Assembly (NCBI RefSeq): GCF_013416325.1
Contig: NZ_JACCGK010000010.1
Coordinates: forward strand, 127,766 to 191,765
DNA from: Vreelandella sedimenti
Lineage (GTDB): Bacteria; Pseudomonadota; Gammaproteobacteria; Pseudomonadales; Halomonadaceae
Length of the DNA: 64,000 nt
Direction of reading: 5' to 3'
Shown here: in pieces, positions 43,962-52,780 of the stretch
Layout: each line of letters opens with the position of its first letter
Position numbering within the stretch: position 1 is the stretch's first letter
Translations under genes and position numbers: made by a program
Notes under the pieces: model-generated
Database searches by the model: none
Seen by the model: only the letters and a program-made list of their open reading frames with translations
Told to the model about the DNA's origin: nothing

Positions 43962-45378
43962 TCTAAGGTTGAAGATCCTGTTGGCCTATGTGGCGGGCAT
44001 GGTGTTCAGCATCATGCTGTTGGTGATAGCGGCGACTGCGTTGCTGCAGAGCAATGTATTGGCGCGGATGGACCTGGCCGACGCCGCCGAGGGGCTGGTG
44101 GACAATATCGAGTTCGACAGCCGTGGCGGGCCCATCGGCTTCGACTCGAGTCTGGAAGACCGCGCCTGGCTGTACGAGGGTCCGCAGCGCGAAACGGCTT
44201 ACCGGATTCTGGATGAAGCCGGAAACGTGGCCGTCTTTTCGAGCTCAGGAGAGGAGTTTTGGCCGGCCGACGGCGATCTTGTTCGGCTGGCACGCGGCAA
44301 CTTCACCTTCGAGCATGAGGGAAAAACCTTCTACGGCGCCACGCAGCCCCTCGAGCATGAGGGGCGAAGGTGGTATCTGCAATTCGCGGTCAGTGCGAGG
44401 TTCCTCGATGTCGTCTATACCGTGGCCTTTCCACAGGTGGTCGCTGCCGTGGCGGTGTTCGGAATCGTGCTGTTCGTCGCCTTCGGGTTATGCGCCTATA
44501 TTACCCTGCGCTACACCCTCAAGCCATTGCGAGACGTATCTGAGTCCGCGGCGGCCATCTCGCCGCGCTCCATCAACGCCCGACTGAATACGGACGCGGT
44601 GCCCGCGGAGATTGCGCCACTGGTGGATAGCTTCAATCACGCCCTGGAACGCCTTGAGCGAGGTTATCGCCTACAGCAGGAGTTTCTCGGCCATGCAGCA
44701 CACGAGTTAAAAACACCACTGGCGTTGATCCGCGGGCAGGTTGAGTTGCTTGAGAAGGGCCGGAATGATCGCGAGGCCTTATTGAGCGATGTCGAATACA
44801 TGACGCGGCAGGTGCAACAACTGCTACTTCTGGCCGAAGCGAGCGAGGCGCACAGCTACCAGTTTACCGTAGTTCGGATGCAGGATATCGCCCACGAAAC
44901 CTCCACCTACTTGCAGCGTATGGCTGAATCCGCCGACGTGCATTTAACGGTGCTTGCCGCGGATCAAGGGGTGACATGGAAAGCTGATCGCGGGGCATGC
45001 TTCACCCTGCTCAAGAACTTGCTGGAGAACGCTATTCAGCATGCACCCGAGCAGACTCTCGTCAGCATGGAGATCCAGGAAAATATAATAACTGTGCGTG
45101 ACCGTGGCCCAGGCGTCGAACCAGAGCAATTGGCCCTGCTGTTCTCACGCTTCTGGCGTGGGGCGCATCGGCGCGACCATGGAGCAGGCTTAGGGCTGGC
45201 CATCTGCCAGGAGATTGCCATGGCGCACGGTTGGGAGCTTTCGGCCCATAACGCTCATCCCGGGTTGATCATGACTTTATGCAAAGAAAATGAGGCCAGT
45301 GAAAGCGATTCCAGCGAAAATATTACCAACGAACGAGTGTACCACCGTCAAGATGAATGCCCACCCAAGGTCATTTGA
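43930..45378 (+). CDS. sensor histidine kinase
   Basis: 482 residues starting at ATG 43930 (AGGA upstream). Two membrane spans (LLAYVAGMVFSIMLLVIAAT; VVAAVAVFGIVLFVAFGLCA) enclosing a sensor of about 140 residues, HAMP, HisKA with phospho-His258 (GHAAHELKTPLALI), N-box NLLENAIQHA, G1 DRGPGVEP, G2 GAGLGLAI. Partner of the response regulator just upstream. The last 30 residues after LIMTLCKEN are an unusual acidic tail that may derive from downstream rearranged DNA. Confidence 0.92.
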   Translation: MRFVKRITLNSLRLKILLAYVAGMVFSIMLLVIAATALLQSNVLARMDLADAAEGLVDNIEFDSRGGPIGFDSSLEDRAWLYEGPQRETAYRILDEAGNVAVFSSSGEEFWPADGDLVRLARGNFTFEHEGKTFYGATQPLEHEGRRWYLQFAVSARFLDVVYTVAFPQVVAAVAVFGIVLFVAFGLCAYITLRYTLKPLRDVSESAAAISPRSINARLNTDAVPAEIAPLVDSFNHALERLERGYRLQQEFLGHAAHELKTPLALIRGQVELLEKGRNDREALLSDVEYMTRQVQQLLLLAEASEAHSYQFTVVRMQDIAHETSTYLQRMAESADVHLTVLAADQGVTWKADRGACFTLLKNLLENAIQHAPEQTLVSMEIQENIITVRDRGPGVEPEQLALLFSRFWRGAHRRDHGAGLGLAICQEIAMAHGWELSAHNAHPGLIMTLCKENEASESDSSENITNERVYHRQDECPPKVI

Positions 45379-45390
45379 AAAGGCAATGGT

Positions 45391-45615
45391 ATGGGTGGTT
45401 CCCCGCCTCGGTCATCGCCAGCCACCCCAGGAGTGGTCAACCAGCACAACGTCTCCAGGCTGGTTATCAATGGTGCGAGTAATAAAGAAACCGCCCGCGC
45501 TCGGGGTATCAGCCCCAGCTCCGTCGGTACCCATGTTGAGAGTGTTTTCCGAAAACTAAACTGTGCCACACGTGCTGCAGCCACACTCAAGGCGCTCACG
45601 GCAGGCCTGCTTTAA
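45391..45615 (+). pseudogene. LuxR-type HTH fragment
   Basis: The frame holds RLVINGASNKETARARGISP, then SSVGTHVESVFRKLNCATRA, which is a complete LuxR/FixJ DNA-binding helix set, ending ALTAGLL at TAA or TGA 45615. Nothing before it resembles a receiver or autoinducer domain and the preceding residues (MGGSPPRSSPATPG) look like random coding. So it appears to be the 3' end of a deleted LuxR-type regulator gene, stranded behind the kinase gene. Confidence 0.55.
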
Positions 45616-45668
45616 GTGGGATGCTTGCGCACTCTTCGCTAGAGACCGTTTTGATGCAAACGTACTTT

Positions 45669-45690
45669 CAGTAAGAAACGAGAAAGTAAA
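45669..45690 (+). promoter_or_regulatory. direct-repeat response-regulator site, copy 2 (ridA)
   Basis: CAGTAAGAAACGAGAAAGTAAA differs from the mipA-upstream copy at 42387-42408 in only three positions. It is 112 bases before the RidA start. Confidence 0.5.
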
Positions 45691-45802
45691 GTAGGCCGAT
45701 ATTGTCAACTAGCGATAATTACTAACCCAACAGAGCATCACGCACGATTGACCGATCAATAATTCTTGCAAGCGAACCTATGAGCTGAGGAAGGAGGTTG
45801 TA

Positions 45803-46228
45803 ATGCAAATTTTAAGACGCAAACCCTTAAATCCGTCCAACCTGACCGATACCTTGATCGAAGGTCATAGCCAAGCCGTATTAGTTCAGGGAGGCTCTCG
45901 TGTATTGATGTCTAGCCAGGTTGGGGTGGATAACACAGGAGAGCTGGCGGGCCCCGAACTTCCCGAGCAGACAGAGGCGGCACTGGATAATATCGAACGG
46001 TTACTATCGAGCCTCGGTGGCGATCTCTTACGGGTAGTGATGCTGAGAATCTACTTAGCCGAAGCCGCTCGCTACGACCAGCATGCGGTAACAGAAGCGT
46101 TGAAGCATCGCTTCCCCATCGCACCGCCAGCTGCTACTTGGTTGATTGTGTACGGCCTTGCCGAACCGGAATGGCTGATCGCTATCGAGGCTGAGGCAGT
46201 ACTGCCGGGTTTTGCCTTAAACAGCTAA
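45803..46228 (+). CDS. RidA-family (YjgF) protein, cytosolic
   Basis: 141 residues, no signal peptide. RidA fold: AVLVQGGSRVLMSSQVGVDN, TEAALDNIERLLSSLGGDLL, RVVMLRIYLAEAARYDQHAV and, near the end, LIVYGLAEPEWLIAIEAEAVL. The canonical catalytic Arg in the R.C/V.V region is not clear (the loop reads APPAATWLIV), so it belongs to one of the Rid2-Rid7 or divergent groups. AAGGAGG is 5 bases before the ATG. Monocistronic, preceded by the shared 22-base motif. Confidence 0.85.
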   Translation: MQILRRKPLNPSNLTDTLIEGHSQAVLVQGGSRVLMSSQVGVDNTGELAGPELPEQTEAALDNIERLLSSLGGDLLRVVMLRIYLAEAARYDQHAVTEALKHRFPIAPPAATWLIVYGLAEPEWLIAIEAEAVLPGFALNS

Positions 46229-46313
46229 ATGACCGTAACACACAAAATAATAACGCTGCTCGTTAAACACCGCACAGCCCGCCTAAACGGTCGTTCAAAA
46301 AGAGAGTAACGAC

Positions 46314-46694
46314 ATGCTTGTAACTGAACCTTCACACTCCAAGTGCTTTTTTCAAAAGTTTAGCGTGGAGCGACAAACATTATTTTCAGACATCTGGCTG
46401 TCGAAAAATCCTGGAACGTTAAGCTATTTACAGTATTTTACGCTACGCATAACACTCTCTTTAACTTCTTTTTTGGCGTTACCCATGATTCTGTTTAATG
46501 CAGAATCAATTGAAATCATCATTGCCGTCTTCAGCGTTGAAGCTAGTTCTACGACCTTGATATTTTCACAAATTAAAACTAAAGGCACTACAGTTTGGCT
46601 GTTGAGTTATACTGAGGATGAGATAATAGAGTTCACCAATACAATTGGAGTGGCAGGTACTGGGGTTCTCGTCGTTATATATTTGTTGGTATAA
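46314..46694 (+). CDS. hypothetical membrane protein
   Basis: 126 residues, AT-rich coding. Two hydrophobic stretches near 48-75 (LRITLSLTSFLALPMIL, then IEIIIAVFSVEA) and one at the C-terminus (VAGTGVLVVIYLLV) separated by a short polar part. I recognise no family. GAGAG lies about 8 bases before the start. Orphan between ridA and the broken AraC gene; may be spurious. Confidence 0.4.
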   Translation: MLVTEPSHSKCFFQKFSVERQTLFSDIWLSKNPGTLSYLQYFTLRITLSLTSFLALPMILFNAESIEIIIAVFSVEASSTTLIFSQIKTKGTTVWLLSYTEDEIIEFTNTIGVAGTGVLVVIYLLV

Positions 46695-46788
46695 AACATT
46701 TCTTAATAGTCATGTTAAAGGTCAGATGACAAACTGGCCATTTATAAATGCTTAGGCGTAAACCCGAGAGCGAATTTCGAAAAATCTG

Positions 46789-47290
46789 CTAAGCAGTTCC
46801 CCCTCCAACTAAACCGTGCTCAGAATTGAAGAGCGTGCCACGATACTGCCGTGGCGGAGCTCCCATGACACGTTTGAAAGCGGTGCTGAACGCGCTTTCG
46901 GGCAGTCAAGGGAGGGTGATATAACGGAAACAGGATCACTGGAATTCTTTAACCTATCCACCGCAAGAAGCATACGCCAGTGCGTCACATATTCCCTGGG
47001 TGATGACCCAATTATCTCTTTGCATTTTTGAGCAAAGGCCGAACGAGACATCCAGGCGCGTTCGGCCAATGACGGTAGTGTCCAGCGATATGCAGGCTCA
47101 GCATGAATTGCATTAATGGCCAGCCCCAACTGCTTGTCCGCTACACCAAAAAACCATCCCGCCCCTTCCTCTGCCAGTTCAGCCACATACAGCCTTAACG
47201 CCTGGACAAGCATAATATGAGCGAGGTACTGGGCGACAAGGGAGCTACCGACATGCGGTACGCGTTGATGAGGAAGCAGACCGTCTCTGC
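46789..47290 (-). pseudogene. AraC-family regulator, broken
   Basis: On the minus strand LRLYVAELAEEGAGWFFGVA, LPSLAERAWMSRSAFAQKC and SPREYVTHWRMLLAVDRLKN are the cupin end and first HTH of an AraC protein. After SDPVSVISPSL the sequence leaves the frame: the expected ESAFSTAFKRVMGAPPRQYR lies in the next frame at about 46820-46885, running to a TAG at 46791-46789. The N-terminal cupin half is missing or scrambled upstream of 47213. Two faults make this a pseudogene; a sequencing error could explain only the second. Confidence 0.65.
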
Positions 47291-47544
47291 GATCTCTTCA
47301 GGGTTGCAGCAAAGGCGGATCGGATGTAGGCCCGTAGGGCGGCAAACTAGGCGCCCTCTTCCGCGCAACCGGCATGGGAAACTCAATATCACTACCGCCT
47401 ACTTGCTTCACTTTGGGCAAGCTCCAAATCGTCGACTATACTTCGCCCTAACGAAAATGACGTCGTCGCCTGGGATGGTTTGAGACGCTTGGCTCACGCC
47501 ACCCCAGGCAAACCAATTCGCTTGAACAGCATAAGGAGTTTGCC

Positions 47545-47973
47545 GTGAAAGCCTCTAGTGAACACACTTATCGTCGCGGACTGCATCCGCTTCACACTGT
47601 ACTACTTGTCGGAACTCTTCCTCTCTTTGTTGGCGCCATGTTGTGCGATTACGCGTACTCAACGAGCTACCACATCCAGTGGGCTACTTTTGCCTCCTGG
47701 CTAAACGTAGGCGGGCTGGTTTTTACAGGTCTGGCGTTTTTATGCTCGATTGTCGGCTTCTTTCGCGCCGCAGATCGCAACCTCGCACTTATGATTTATC
47801 CAGCGCTCCTACTGCTTACCTGGATACTTGCCTTGGTTAATGCGTTGGCCCATGCCCGGGACGCCTGGGCCATGATGCCTGCCGGTTTTGCTCTCTCGAT
47901 CGTCGTTGTATTGCTGGCGGGCACGGCCACTTGGGTGGGCTTTTCTCGCCTTGGCACCGGGGGTAAGTCATGA
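47545..47973 (+). CDS. DUF2231 membrane protein
   Basis: 142 residues from a GTG with AAGGAG 7 bases upstream. Four membrane segments and the opening HPLHTVLLVGTLPLFVGAML with CDYAYS, characteristic of DUF2231. Its stop overlaps the next gene by ATGA, so it is coupled to the sorbosone-dehydrogenase-like gene. In related species this pair recurs; the membrane protein may hold a haem or serve as electron relay, but that is inference. Confidence 0.85.
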   Translation: MKASSEHTYRRGLHPLHTVLLVGTLPLFVGAMLCDYAYSTSYHIQWATFASWLNVGGLVFTGLAFLCSIVGFFRAADRNLALMIYPALLLLTWILALVNALAHARDAWAMMPAGFALSIVVVLLAGTATWVGFSRLGTGGKS

Positions 47974-49268
47974 AACTTACCAGCCTTTATGCTGCACCCC
48001 TATCGGCTCTACTGTTGGCAGGTAGCGCCAACGCTCAAAATGCTCAACAATACGGGGCTAACCCCACACTGCCAGAACCCCAGCGCGGGCTCTTGCCCGA
48101 CATGACAGTGCCGGAGCCCACTGAATGGGGTGACCAGCTACCCACCGTCCCTGATGGTTATGCCATTACGGCCATTGCTACCGACCTTAAAGTGCCGCGC
48201 CAAACGCTGGTACTGCCAAACGGCGATATCCTGGTAGCTGAAGGTAGTGGCGGCAACGCGCCGAGGCTGAGGCTGAGGCCAAAAGACTTTATTGCGGGTT
48301 ATATAAAAAGCCAGGGCACCACTTCTGTTGAGAGCGGCAATCGCTTAACTCTACTGCGCGATGAAAATGGCGATGGCAGTTACGAGCAGTCAGTGTTTGC
48401 CGAAAATCTCAATGCCCCCTATGGGCTGGCATTAGTTGATAACAATCTCTATGTAGCTAACCAGGATGCACTCGTACGCTTTGATTACGAGGAAGGCCAA
48501 ACCGAAGCCAGTGGGCCGCCGGAAGAGATTACCAAACTACCTTCTGAAATCAATCACCACTGGACGAAAGCGATGACCGCCAGCGCCGACGGTGACTTCT
48601 TGTATGTGGGTATTGGCTCCAACAGCAACATCACCGAGCGTGGTATGGCTGCGGAAGTTAATCGGGCTGAGGTCTGGGAAATTGATACCGAAACCGGTAT
48701 GCACCGGCCTTACGCCTCTGGCCTACGCAATCCTACAGCGCTCACCATTCAGCCGGATACAGGCCAGCTATGGGCAGTGGTCAACGAGCGGGATGAACTG
48801 GGGCCCAACTTGGTTCCTGACTACCTCACGACCGTACAGGAAGGTGGCTTTTATGGCTGGCCTTACAGCTATTGGGGACAGCATGTCGACCCACGCGTTC
48901 GCCCACAGAACCCTGACAAGGTGGAATCGGCGATAGCGCCCGATTACGGTCTGGGTTCGCACGTAGCGCCGTTAGGGCTCGCCTTTTCCATTCCTGAAAT
49001 GGGCGACGAATTCGCGGAAGGCGTGTTTATCGGCGAACACGGCAGTTGGAACCGCAATGACCCTGTGGGGTATAAAGTTGTTTTTGTGCCCTTCAGCAAC
49101 GGTGAACCCGATGGTGACCCGATTGACTTTGTCTCAGGCTTTCTTACCGACGACGGTAAAACCCGCGGCCGCCCGGTTGGGGTCACTATCGACCCTGACG
49201 GCGCCCTTATCATCGCCGATGACCTGACGAACGCCGTTTGGCGCGTGACCTATGAAGGTAACGAGTAA
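47970..49268 (+). CDS. periplasmic glucose/sorbosone-dehydrogenase-like beta-propeller protein
   Basis: 432 residues with a signal peptide (ending SANA). Repeated beta-propeller strands of the GSDH/PQQ sugar dehydrogenase family: LKVPRQTLVLPNGDILVAEG, FAENLNAPYGLALVDNNLYV, and YASGLRNPTALTIQPDTGQL, with GGFYGWPYSYWGQHVDPR and GEHGSWNRNDPVGYKV near the end. Could use PQQ and oxidise sugars or aldehydes; I cannot confirm a PQQ site by eye. A terminator follows. Confidence 0.85.
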   Translation: MKLTSLYAAPLSALLLAGSANAQNAQQYGANPTLPEPQRGLLPDMTVPEPTEWGDQLPTVPDGYAITAIATDLKVPRQTLVLPNGDILVAEGSGGNAPRLRLRPKDFIAGYIKSQGTTSVESGNRLTLLRDENGDGSYEQSVFAENLNAPYGLALVDNNLYVANQDALVRFDYEEGQTEASGPPEEITKLPSEINHHWTKAMTASADGDFLYVGIGSNSNITERGMAAEVNRAEVWEIDTETGMHRPYASGLRNPTALTIQPDTGQLWAVVNERDELGPNLVPDYLTTVQEGGFYGWPYSYWGQHVDPRVRPQNPDKVESAIAPDYGLGSHVAPLGLAFSIPEMGDEFAEGVFIGEHGSWNRNDPVGYKVVFVPFSNGEPDGDPIDFVSGFLTDDGKTRGRPVGVTIDPDGALIIADDLTNAVWRVTYEGNE

Positions 49269-49292
49269 AACGCTTTACCAACAGCGTCAAGG

Positions 49293-49324
49293 AAGGCGGC
49301 AGTCGCTTAGACTGCCGCCTTTTC
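49293..49324 (+). terminator. terminator after the sorbosone-dehydrogenase-like gene
   Basis: AAGGCGGCAGTC, loop GCTTA, GACTGCCGCCTT followed by TTCC: 12 perfect pairs, 25 bases after the stop. Confidence 0.88.
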
Positions 49325-49348
49325 CATTTGAGCTAACAAGGACGTTAT

Positions 49349-49894
49349 ATGATCGAATCATTCGAAGAGCTCGAAGCGATAAGAAAAGCGTGTCATTCGA
49401 TGGTCACCAAGAGTTCAAGCCTGTCAGCTGGCACTGCGGTTATCCCCATACCGGGCTTAGATATTGGCTCAGACGTCGCCATATTGATGCGGTTAATTCC
49501 CAAAATTAATGAAAAATTTGGCTTAACGCCTGAACAGATCGACAGCCTGGATACAGAATCCAAGCTTTTTGTGATGACGGTCATTTCCAATACCGGCAGC
49601 AAGATGGCAGGCAAATACATCACCAGAAAGCTTATCGTGGTATTGCTAAATAAGATGGCTGGCAAGGTAGCAGCAAAGGGGGTCGCTAAGTTCGTCCCCT
49701 TCGTAGGCAGCGTCGTGGCAGGCAGCATTAGCTTTACAGCCATGAAGTACATGGGTAACAGCCATATCGACGATTGCTATAAAATCGCCTTGGCGGCACT
49801 GGAAAAAAGACGGCTGGAAACCGCAGCTGTGGTAGTCCCCACGAGTGAACAAACGCTAAGTATCGCTGCCAATGGCCCTACAAAAGCCGAGTAG
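49349..49894 (+). CDS. DUF697-like small protein
   Basis: 181 residues with a soluble N-terminus, then AVIPIPGLDIGSDVAILMRL and KFVPFVGSVVAGSISFTAMK, hydrophobic stretches of the kind seen in DUF697 and GTPase-associated membrane proteins. AAGGACGTTAT precedes the ATG. Located immediately after the terminator, so independently transcribed. Function unknown; family match is by resemblance only. Confidence 0.65.
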   Translation: MIESFEELEAIRKACHSMVTKSSSLSAGTAVIPIPGLDIGSDVAILMRLIPKINEKFGLTPEQIDSLDTESKLFVMTVISNTGSKMAGKYITRKLIVVLLNKMAGKVAAKGVAKFVPFVGSVVAGSISFTAMKYMGNSHIDDCYKIALAALEKRRLETAAVVVPTSEQTLSIAANGPTKAE

Positions 49895-49981
49895 CGGTCG
49901 ATTGTGCTTTTCTCATGCAGTTCAGCTTTGAGCTAATGATATGCTCTAGCTGCTTTTTAATGGTTACGTAAGGATAATTTA

Positions 49982-50278
49982 ATGCCCGCTTATGTCGTAC
50001 TGACTCGAGAACACACTCACGACGCCCAGGAAATGGAGCGTTACGGCGAAAAGGCAAAAGCCGCTCGCGAAGGCCACGATCCGCAACCGCTCGCTTTTTA
50101 TGGTGATATTGAAGTGCTTGAAGGTAGCGCTATGGAAGGTGCGGTGATTCTGCGCTTCCCGGACATGGCTGCCGCCCGCGCCTGGTACCAAAGCCCCGCC
50201 TACCAGGAAGCCCGCAAGCATCGCTTCCAAGGTGCCGACTACCGCGTTTTTATCGTTGATGGACTAACAGAGGTCTAA
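49982..50278 (+). CDS. DUF1330-family protein
   Basis: 98 residues: PAYVVLTREHTHDAQEMERY, FYGDIEVLEGSAMEGAVILR and ARAWYQSPAYQEARKHRFQG are the DUF1330 pattern (dimeric alpha-beta barrel). No established role. AAGGATAATTTA upstream of the start. Followed by a bidirectional terminator. Confidence 0.9.
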   Translation: MPAYVVLTREHTHDAQEMERYGEKAKAAREGHDPQPLAFYGDIEVLEGSAMEGAVILRFPDMAAARAWYQSPAYQEARKHRFQGADYRVFIVDGLTEV

Positions 50279-50284
50279 ATACCA

Positions 50285-50322
50285 AAAACGCCCCGCTTTG
50301 AATGTTCAAGTCGGGGCGTTTT
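50285..50322. terminator. bidirectional terminator between the DUF1330 and receptor genes
   Basis: AAAACGCCCCG ... CGGGGCGTTTT, 11 pairs around a 16-base loop, with A and T runs outside. Serves two convergent genes. Confidence 0.85.
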
Positions 50323-50359
50323 GCCGTTACTTTACCTCTGGGATATAGGCGGAATTACA

Positions 50360-52486
50360 TCACCAGCGATAGCTCACTTTCGCGCTTATTTCACGCCCCG
50401 GATTATAGTAATCGGCCGTGCTGGAACCGACCACGTGCTGCTCGTCGAGCAAGTTGCTGACGTTGACGGCTAGGTCGGCGTCTTTGGTGAGCTGGTAGCT
50501 GAAGGCAGCGTCGAAGAGCGTTGCCGCACTGCTTTTTGACGTATTGGCGGCATCAAAGTAGTAGGAGCCGATGTAACGGGCGCCGAGGCCAACACTCATA
50601 TCCTGGCTTGGCAAGGTATAGTAGCCCCACAGCGACGCCGTATGCTTGGGTGCTGCGGCGAACTCGTTACCTTCTCTGGATGCGTTACTGTCGCGCACCA
50701 CTTCCGACTCCATATAGGAGTAACCACCGGCCACGCTAAGGCTATCGGTCAACTCAGCCTTGGCCTCCAGATCAAGACCCCGCACGCGGGATTCACCCAC
50801 GGTTTCCCGCTCGATAACGCCATTGTCCTGTACAACCGCGATGGTGACGTCATCCCTGGTTAGGTCATAGATGGCCGCAGAAAATAGCGCATTCGTACCA
50901 AAGGGAGCGTATTTCGCACCAATTTCGTACTGTTCGCCCCGTTCAGGATCGACGCCAACCGTGGGTGGTGCGACCGACTCCACCATGCTGACATAGGTGG
51001 AAATTTCGTCGGTGACGCGATAGGTCAACGCCCCGCGAACGGAGGTTTCCGAGTAGTCGTCTGAATCGGTGTCACCAGCCATGTTGGTGCTGGAGATATC
51101 CAGAGCGTCGTTGCGCACGCCTGCTGTCACGATGAATCGGTCATAGAAAGACAAATTCTGGGTCAGGAAGACCGACTCGGTGGTGAAGTCCTGCTTGTTG
51201 CTGCTATAGACGTTCAGGCTACTCGGTGCACCGCTAAAGACGGGATTTGCGATATCAATGGAGGTCGCATCCCCGTAAAACGAACGGTCTTCGGTTGAGG
51301 CATCGCGATACTCGACACCTACGAGCGTGCTGCTATCGACCTGATCAAAGCGAGCGTCGTATTGCAGGATAGCGTTACCGATCAACTCCTGGGCTTCGCT
51401 GTCGGAGCCAAAGTAGTCGCGATCCACCACGCTGCCAACTCGTGCCGCAGAGTCAGTGATATAAACGTAGCCGAAGTCATCGGTCAGGTCGCTATAGCGC
51501 AGATTACCCCGCAGCGTCAGCCCGTTGTTGAAATCATGGGTGAGCTGCCCGGTAAGGCTGGTACGCTCGACATCGTGATAATTAAAATCAGGCTCACCAA
51601 AGAACTCGCTGCGATCGTACTCCCGGTCGAGTGGATAACCGCCGCTGTTAGGGGTGTCGTCACGCTTCAGGTAATCGAAGATAACACTTGCGGAGGTGTA
51701 CGCCGTCGGCTCCCAGGTCAGGCCCCCCATCAGGAAGCCGTTGTTGTCTTTGGAGTGATCGTATTCGCGGTCACTGTCCCTAATGGTGCCGGTGAAACGG
51801 TAGGCAACTGTCTCGTCAGCGTTCAGCGTATCACCCACATCAACACCGGCCTCTTTTGCGTCAAACGAGCCGTAAGAGAGATAGCCCTCCCCAAAACGCT
51901 CAAACCGTGGTCGTTTGCTCACGAAGTTGACCGAACCACCCGGATCCGCTGGGCCAAACAGGGTGGAGTTGGCGCCACGCAACACCTCAACGCGTTCGTA
52001 GGCGTAAGGCTCCTCACGTACACCGCGCATTGAGCCTAGTGTCAGCCCGTCACGGTAGGTGGTGGCCTGGAAACCGCGAATTTTAAAATAGTCGTTACGG
52101 TCATCGGTGCCGTAATAATCAGTGAGGACGCCTGGCGTATATTGCAGCACTTCCTCGGTGGTAGAGGCGTTGCGCTGCTCAATCTCCTTCTCAGTGACGA
52201 CCGACACGGAAGCGGGGGTATCAAGGATACTGGTGGCCACCTTACCACCGACCCATAACTCTTGGGCCACTATCGAGTTGGCATCATCATCAGCGTAGGC
52301 CTGAGCATTGACGATAATGGGAGCAAGGCGATAGCCCTCATTATCTTCACTACTTTCGCCGGTCTCCTGGGCGTTCCCGATCATGGGAATAGTCACCAGC
52401 GTCGTGCCGCACAGAATGGCGGTAGTGGTCTGCTGCCACCGTAACCAACTTGCGTTGCGCCGGACGGTGCTGCTGCTATCAGTCAT
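50360..52486 (-). CDS. TonB-dependent siderophore receptor (ferrichrome-type, no STN)
   Basis: 708 residues from ATG 52486 (AAGGGA 8 bases upstream; the frame is open to 52609). Signal peptide (ending MIGNAQ), plug (ILDTPASVSVVTEKEIEQRN, IRGFQATTYRDGLTLGSMRG, GANSTLFGPADPGGSVNFVS) and barrel ending VSYRW. The plug pattern is that of FhuA/FoxA hydroxamate receptors. There is no STN domain, so unlike the other receptor in this window it does not signal through a sigma factor; a Fur-like site upstream should provide iron control. Divergent from a complete siderophore ABC importer. Confidence 0.92.
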   Translation of the reverse strand: MTDSSSTVRRNASWLRWQQTTTAILCGTTLVTIPMIGNAQETGESSEDNEGYRLAPIIVNAQAYADDDANSIVAQELWVGGKVATSILDTPASVSVVTEKEIEQRNASTTEEVLQYTPGVLTDYYGTDDRNDYFKIRGFQATTYRDGLTLGSMRGVREEPYAYERVEVLRGANSTLFGPADPGGSVNFVSKRPRFERFGEGYLSYGSFDAKEAGVDVGDTLNADETVAYRFTGTIRDSDREYDHSKDNNGFLMGGLTWEPTAYTSASVIFDYLKRDDTPNSGGYPLDREYDRSEFFGEPDFNYHDVERTSLTGQLTHDFNNGLTLRGNLRYSDLTDDFGYVYITDSAARVGSVVDRDYFGSDSEAQELIGNAILQYDARFDQVDSSTLVGVEYRDASTEDRSFYGDATSIDIANPVFSGAPSSLNVYSSNKQDFTTESVFLTQNLSFYDRFIVTAGVRNDALDISSTNMAGDTDSDDYSETSVRGALTYRVTDEISTYVSMVESVAPPTVGVDPERGEQYEIGAKYAPFGTNALFSAAIYDLTRDDVTIAVVQDNGVIERETVGESRVRGLDLEAKAELTDSLSVAGGYSYMESEVVRDSNASREGNEFAAAPKHTASLWGYYTLPSQDMSVGLGARYIGSYYFDAANTSKSSAATLFDAAFSYQLTKDADLAVNVSNLLDEQHVVGSSTADYYNPGREISAKVSYRW

Positions 52487-52594
52487 GTTGAAGATCCCTT
52501 GAAATGAATAAACCTGCCCTGCTCGCCTTATGGCTTTCTTTTGAAAAGCAGGAAGAGTATCCAAAGCTAGCATCACCGAGTCAATAGTGCTAAT

Positions 52595-52613
52595 GTCAAT
52601 CATAATCATTTAT
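52595..52613 (-). promoter_or_regulatory. Fur-box-like site upstream of the second receptor gene
   Basis: On the minus strand ATAAATGATTATGATTGAC fits the Fur consensus at 12 of 19 positions by my count. It lies about 110 bases before the receptor start, in the region shared with the divergent importer operon. Confidence 0.45.
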
Positions 52614-52714
52614 TTTAATAACTGACTGTACTGGCAACACACCATGCGCTACCTGATCCGCTTGCCAACCCCATCTACATCGCGAACTTACCTCTCGGTG
52701 GGGCACGCTATTTT

Positions 52715-52759
52715 CAAAGAGCGGTTTCAAAAGGCGTTAGCAAAGAGCCATTTCAAAGA
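52715..52759. repeat. imperfect direct repeat upstream of the siderophore importer
   Basis: CAAAGAGCGGTTTCAAAA and CAAAGAGCCATTTCAAAG (15 of 18 alike), 26 bases apart, end about 22 bases before the binding-protein start codon. May be a regulatory pair or a local duplication. Confidence 0.4.
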
Positions 52760-52780
52760 CTCAAGCTTTCGGAGGAAGCG

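Noticed and set aside
51362..52033. 223-codon plus-strand frame inside the TonB receptor gene
   Set aside because: Antisense of the receptor barrel; no recognisable protein.
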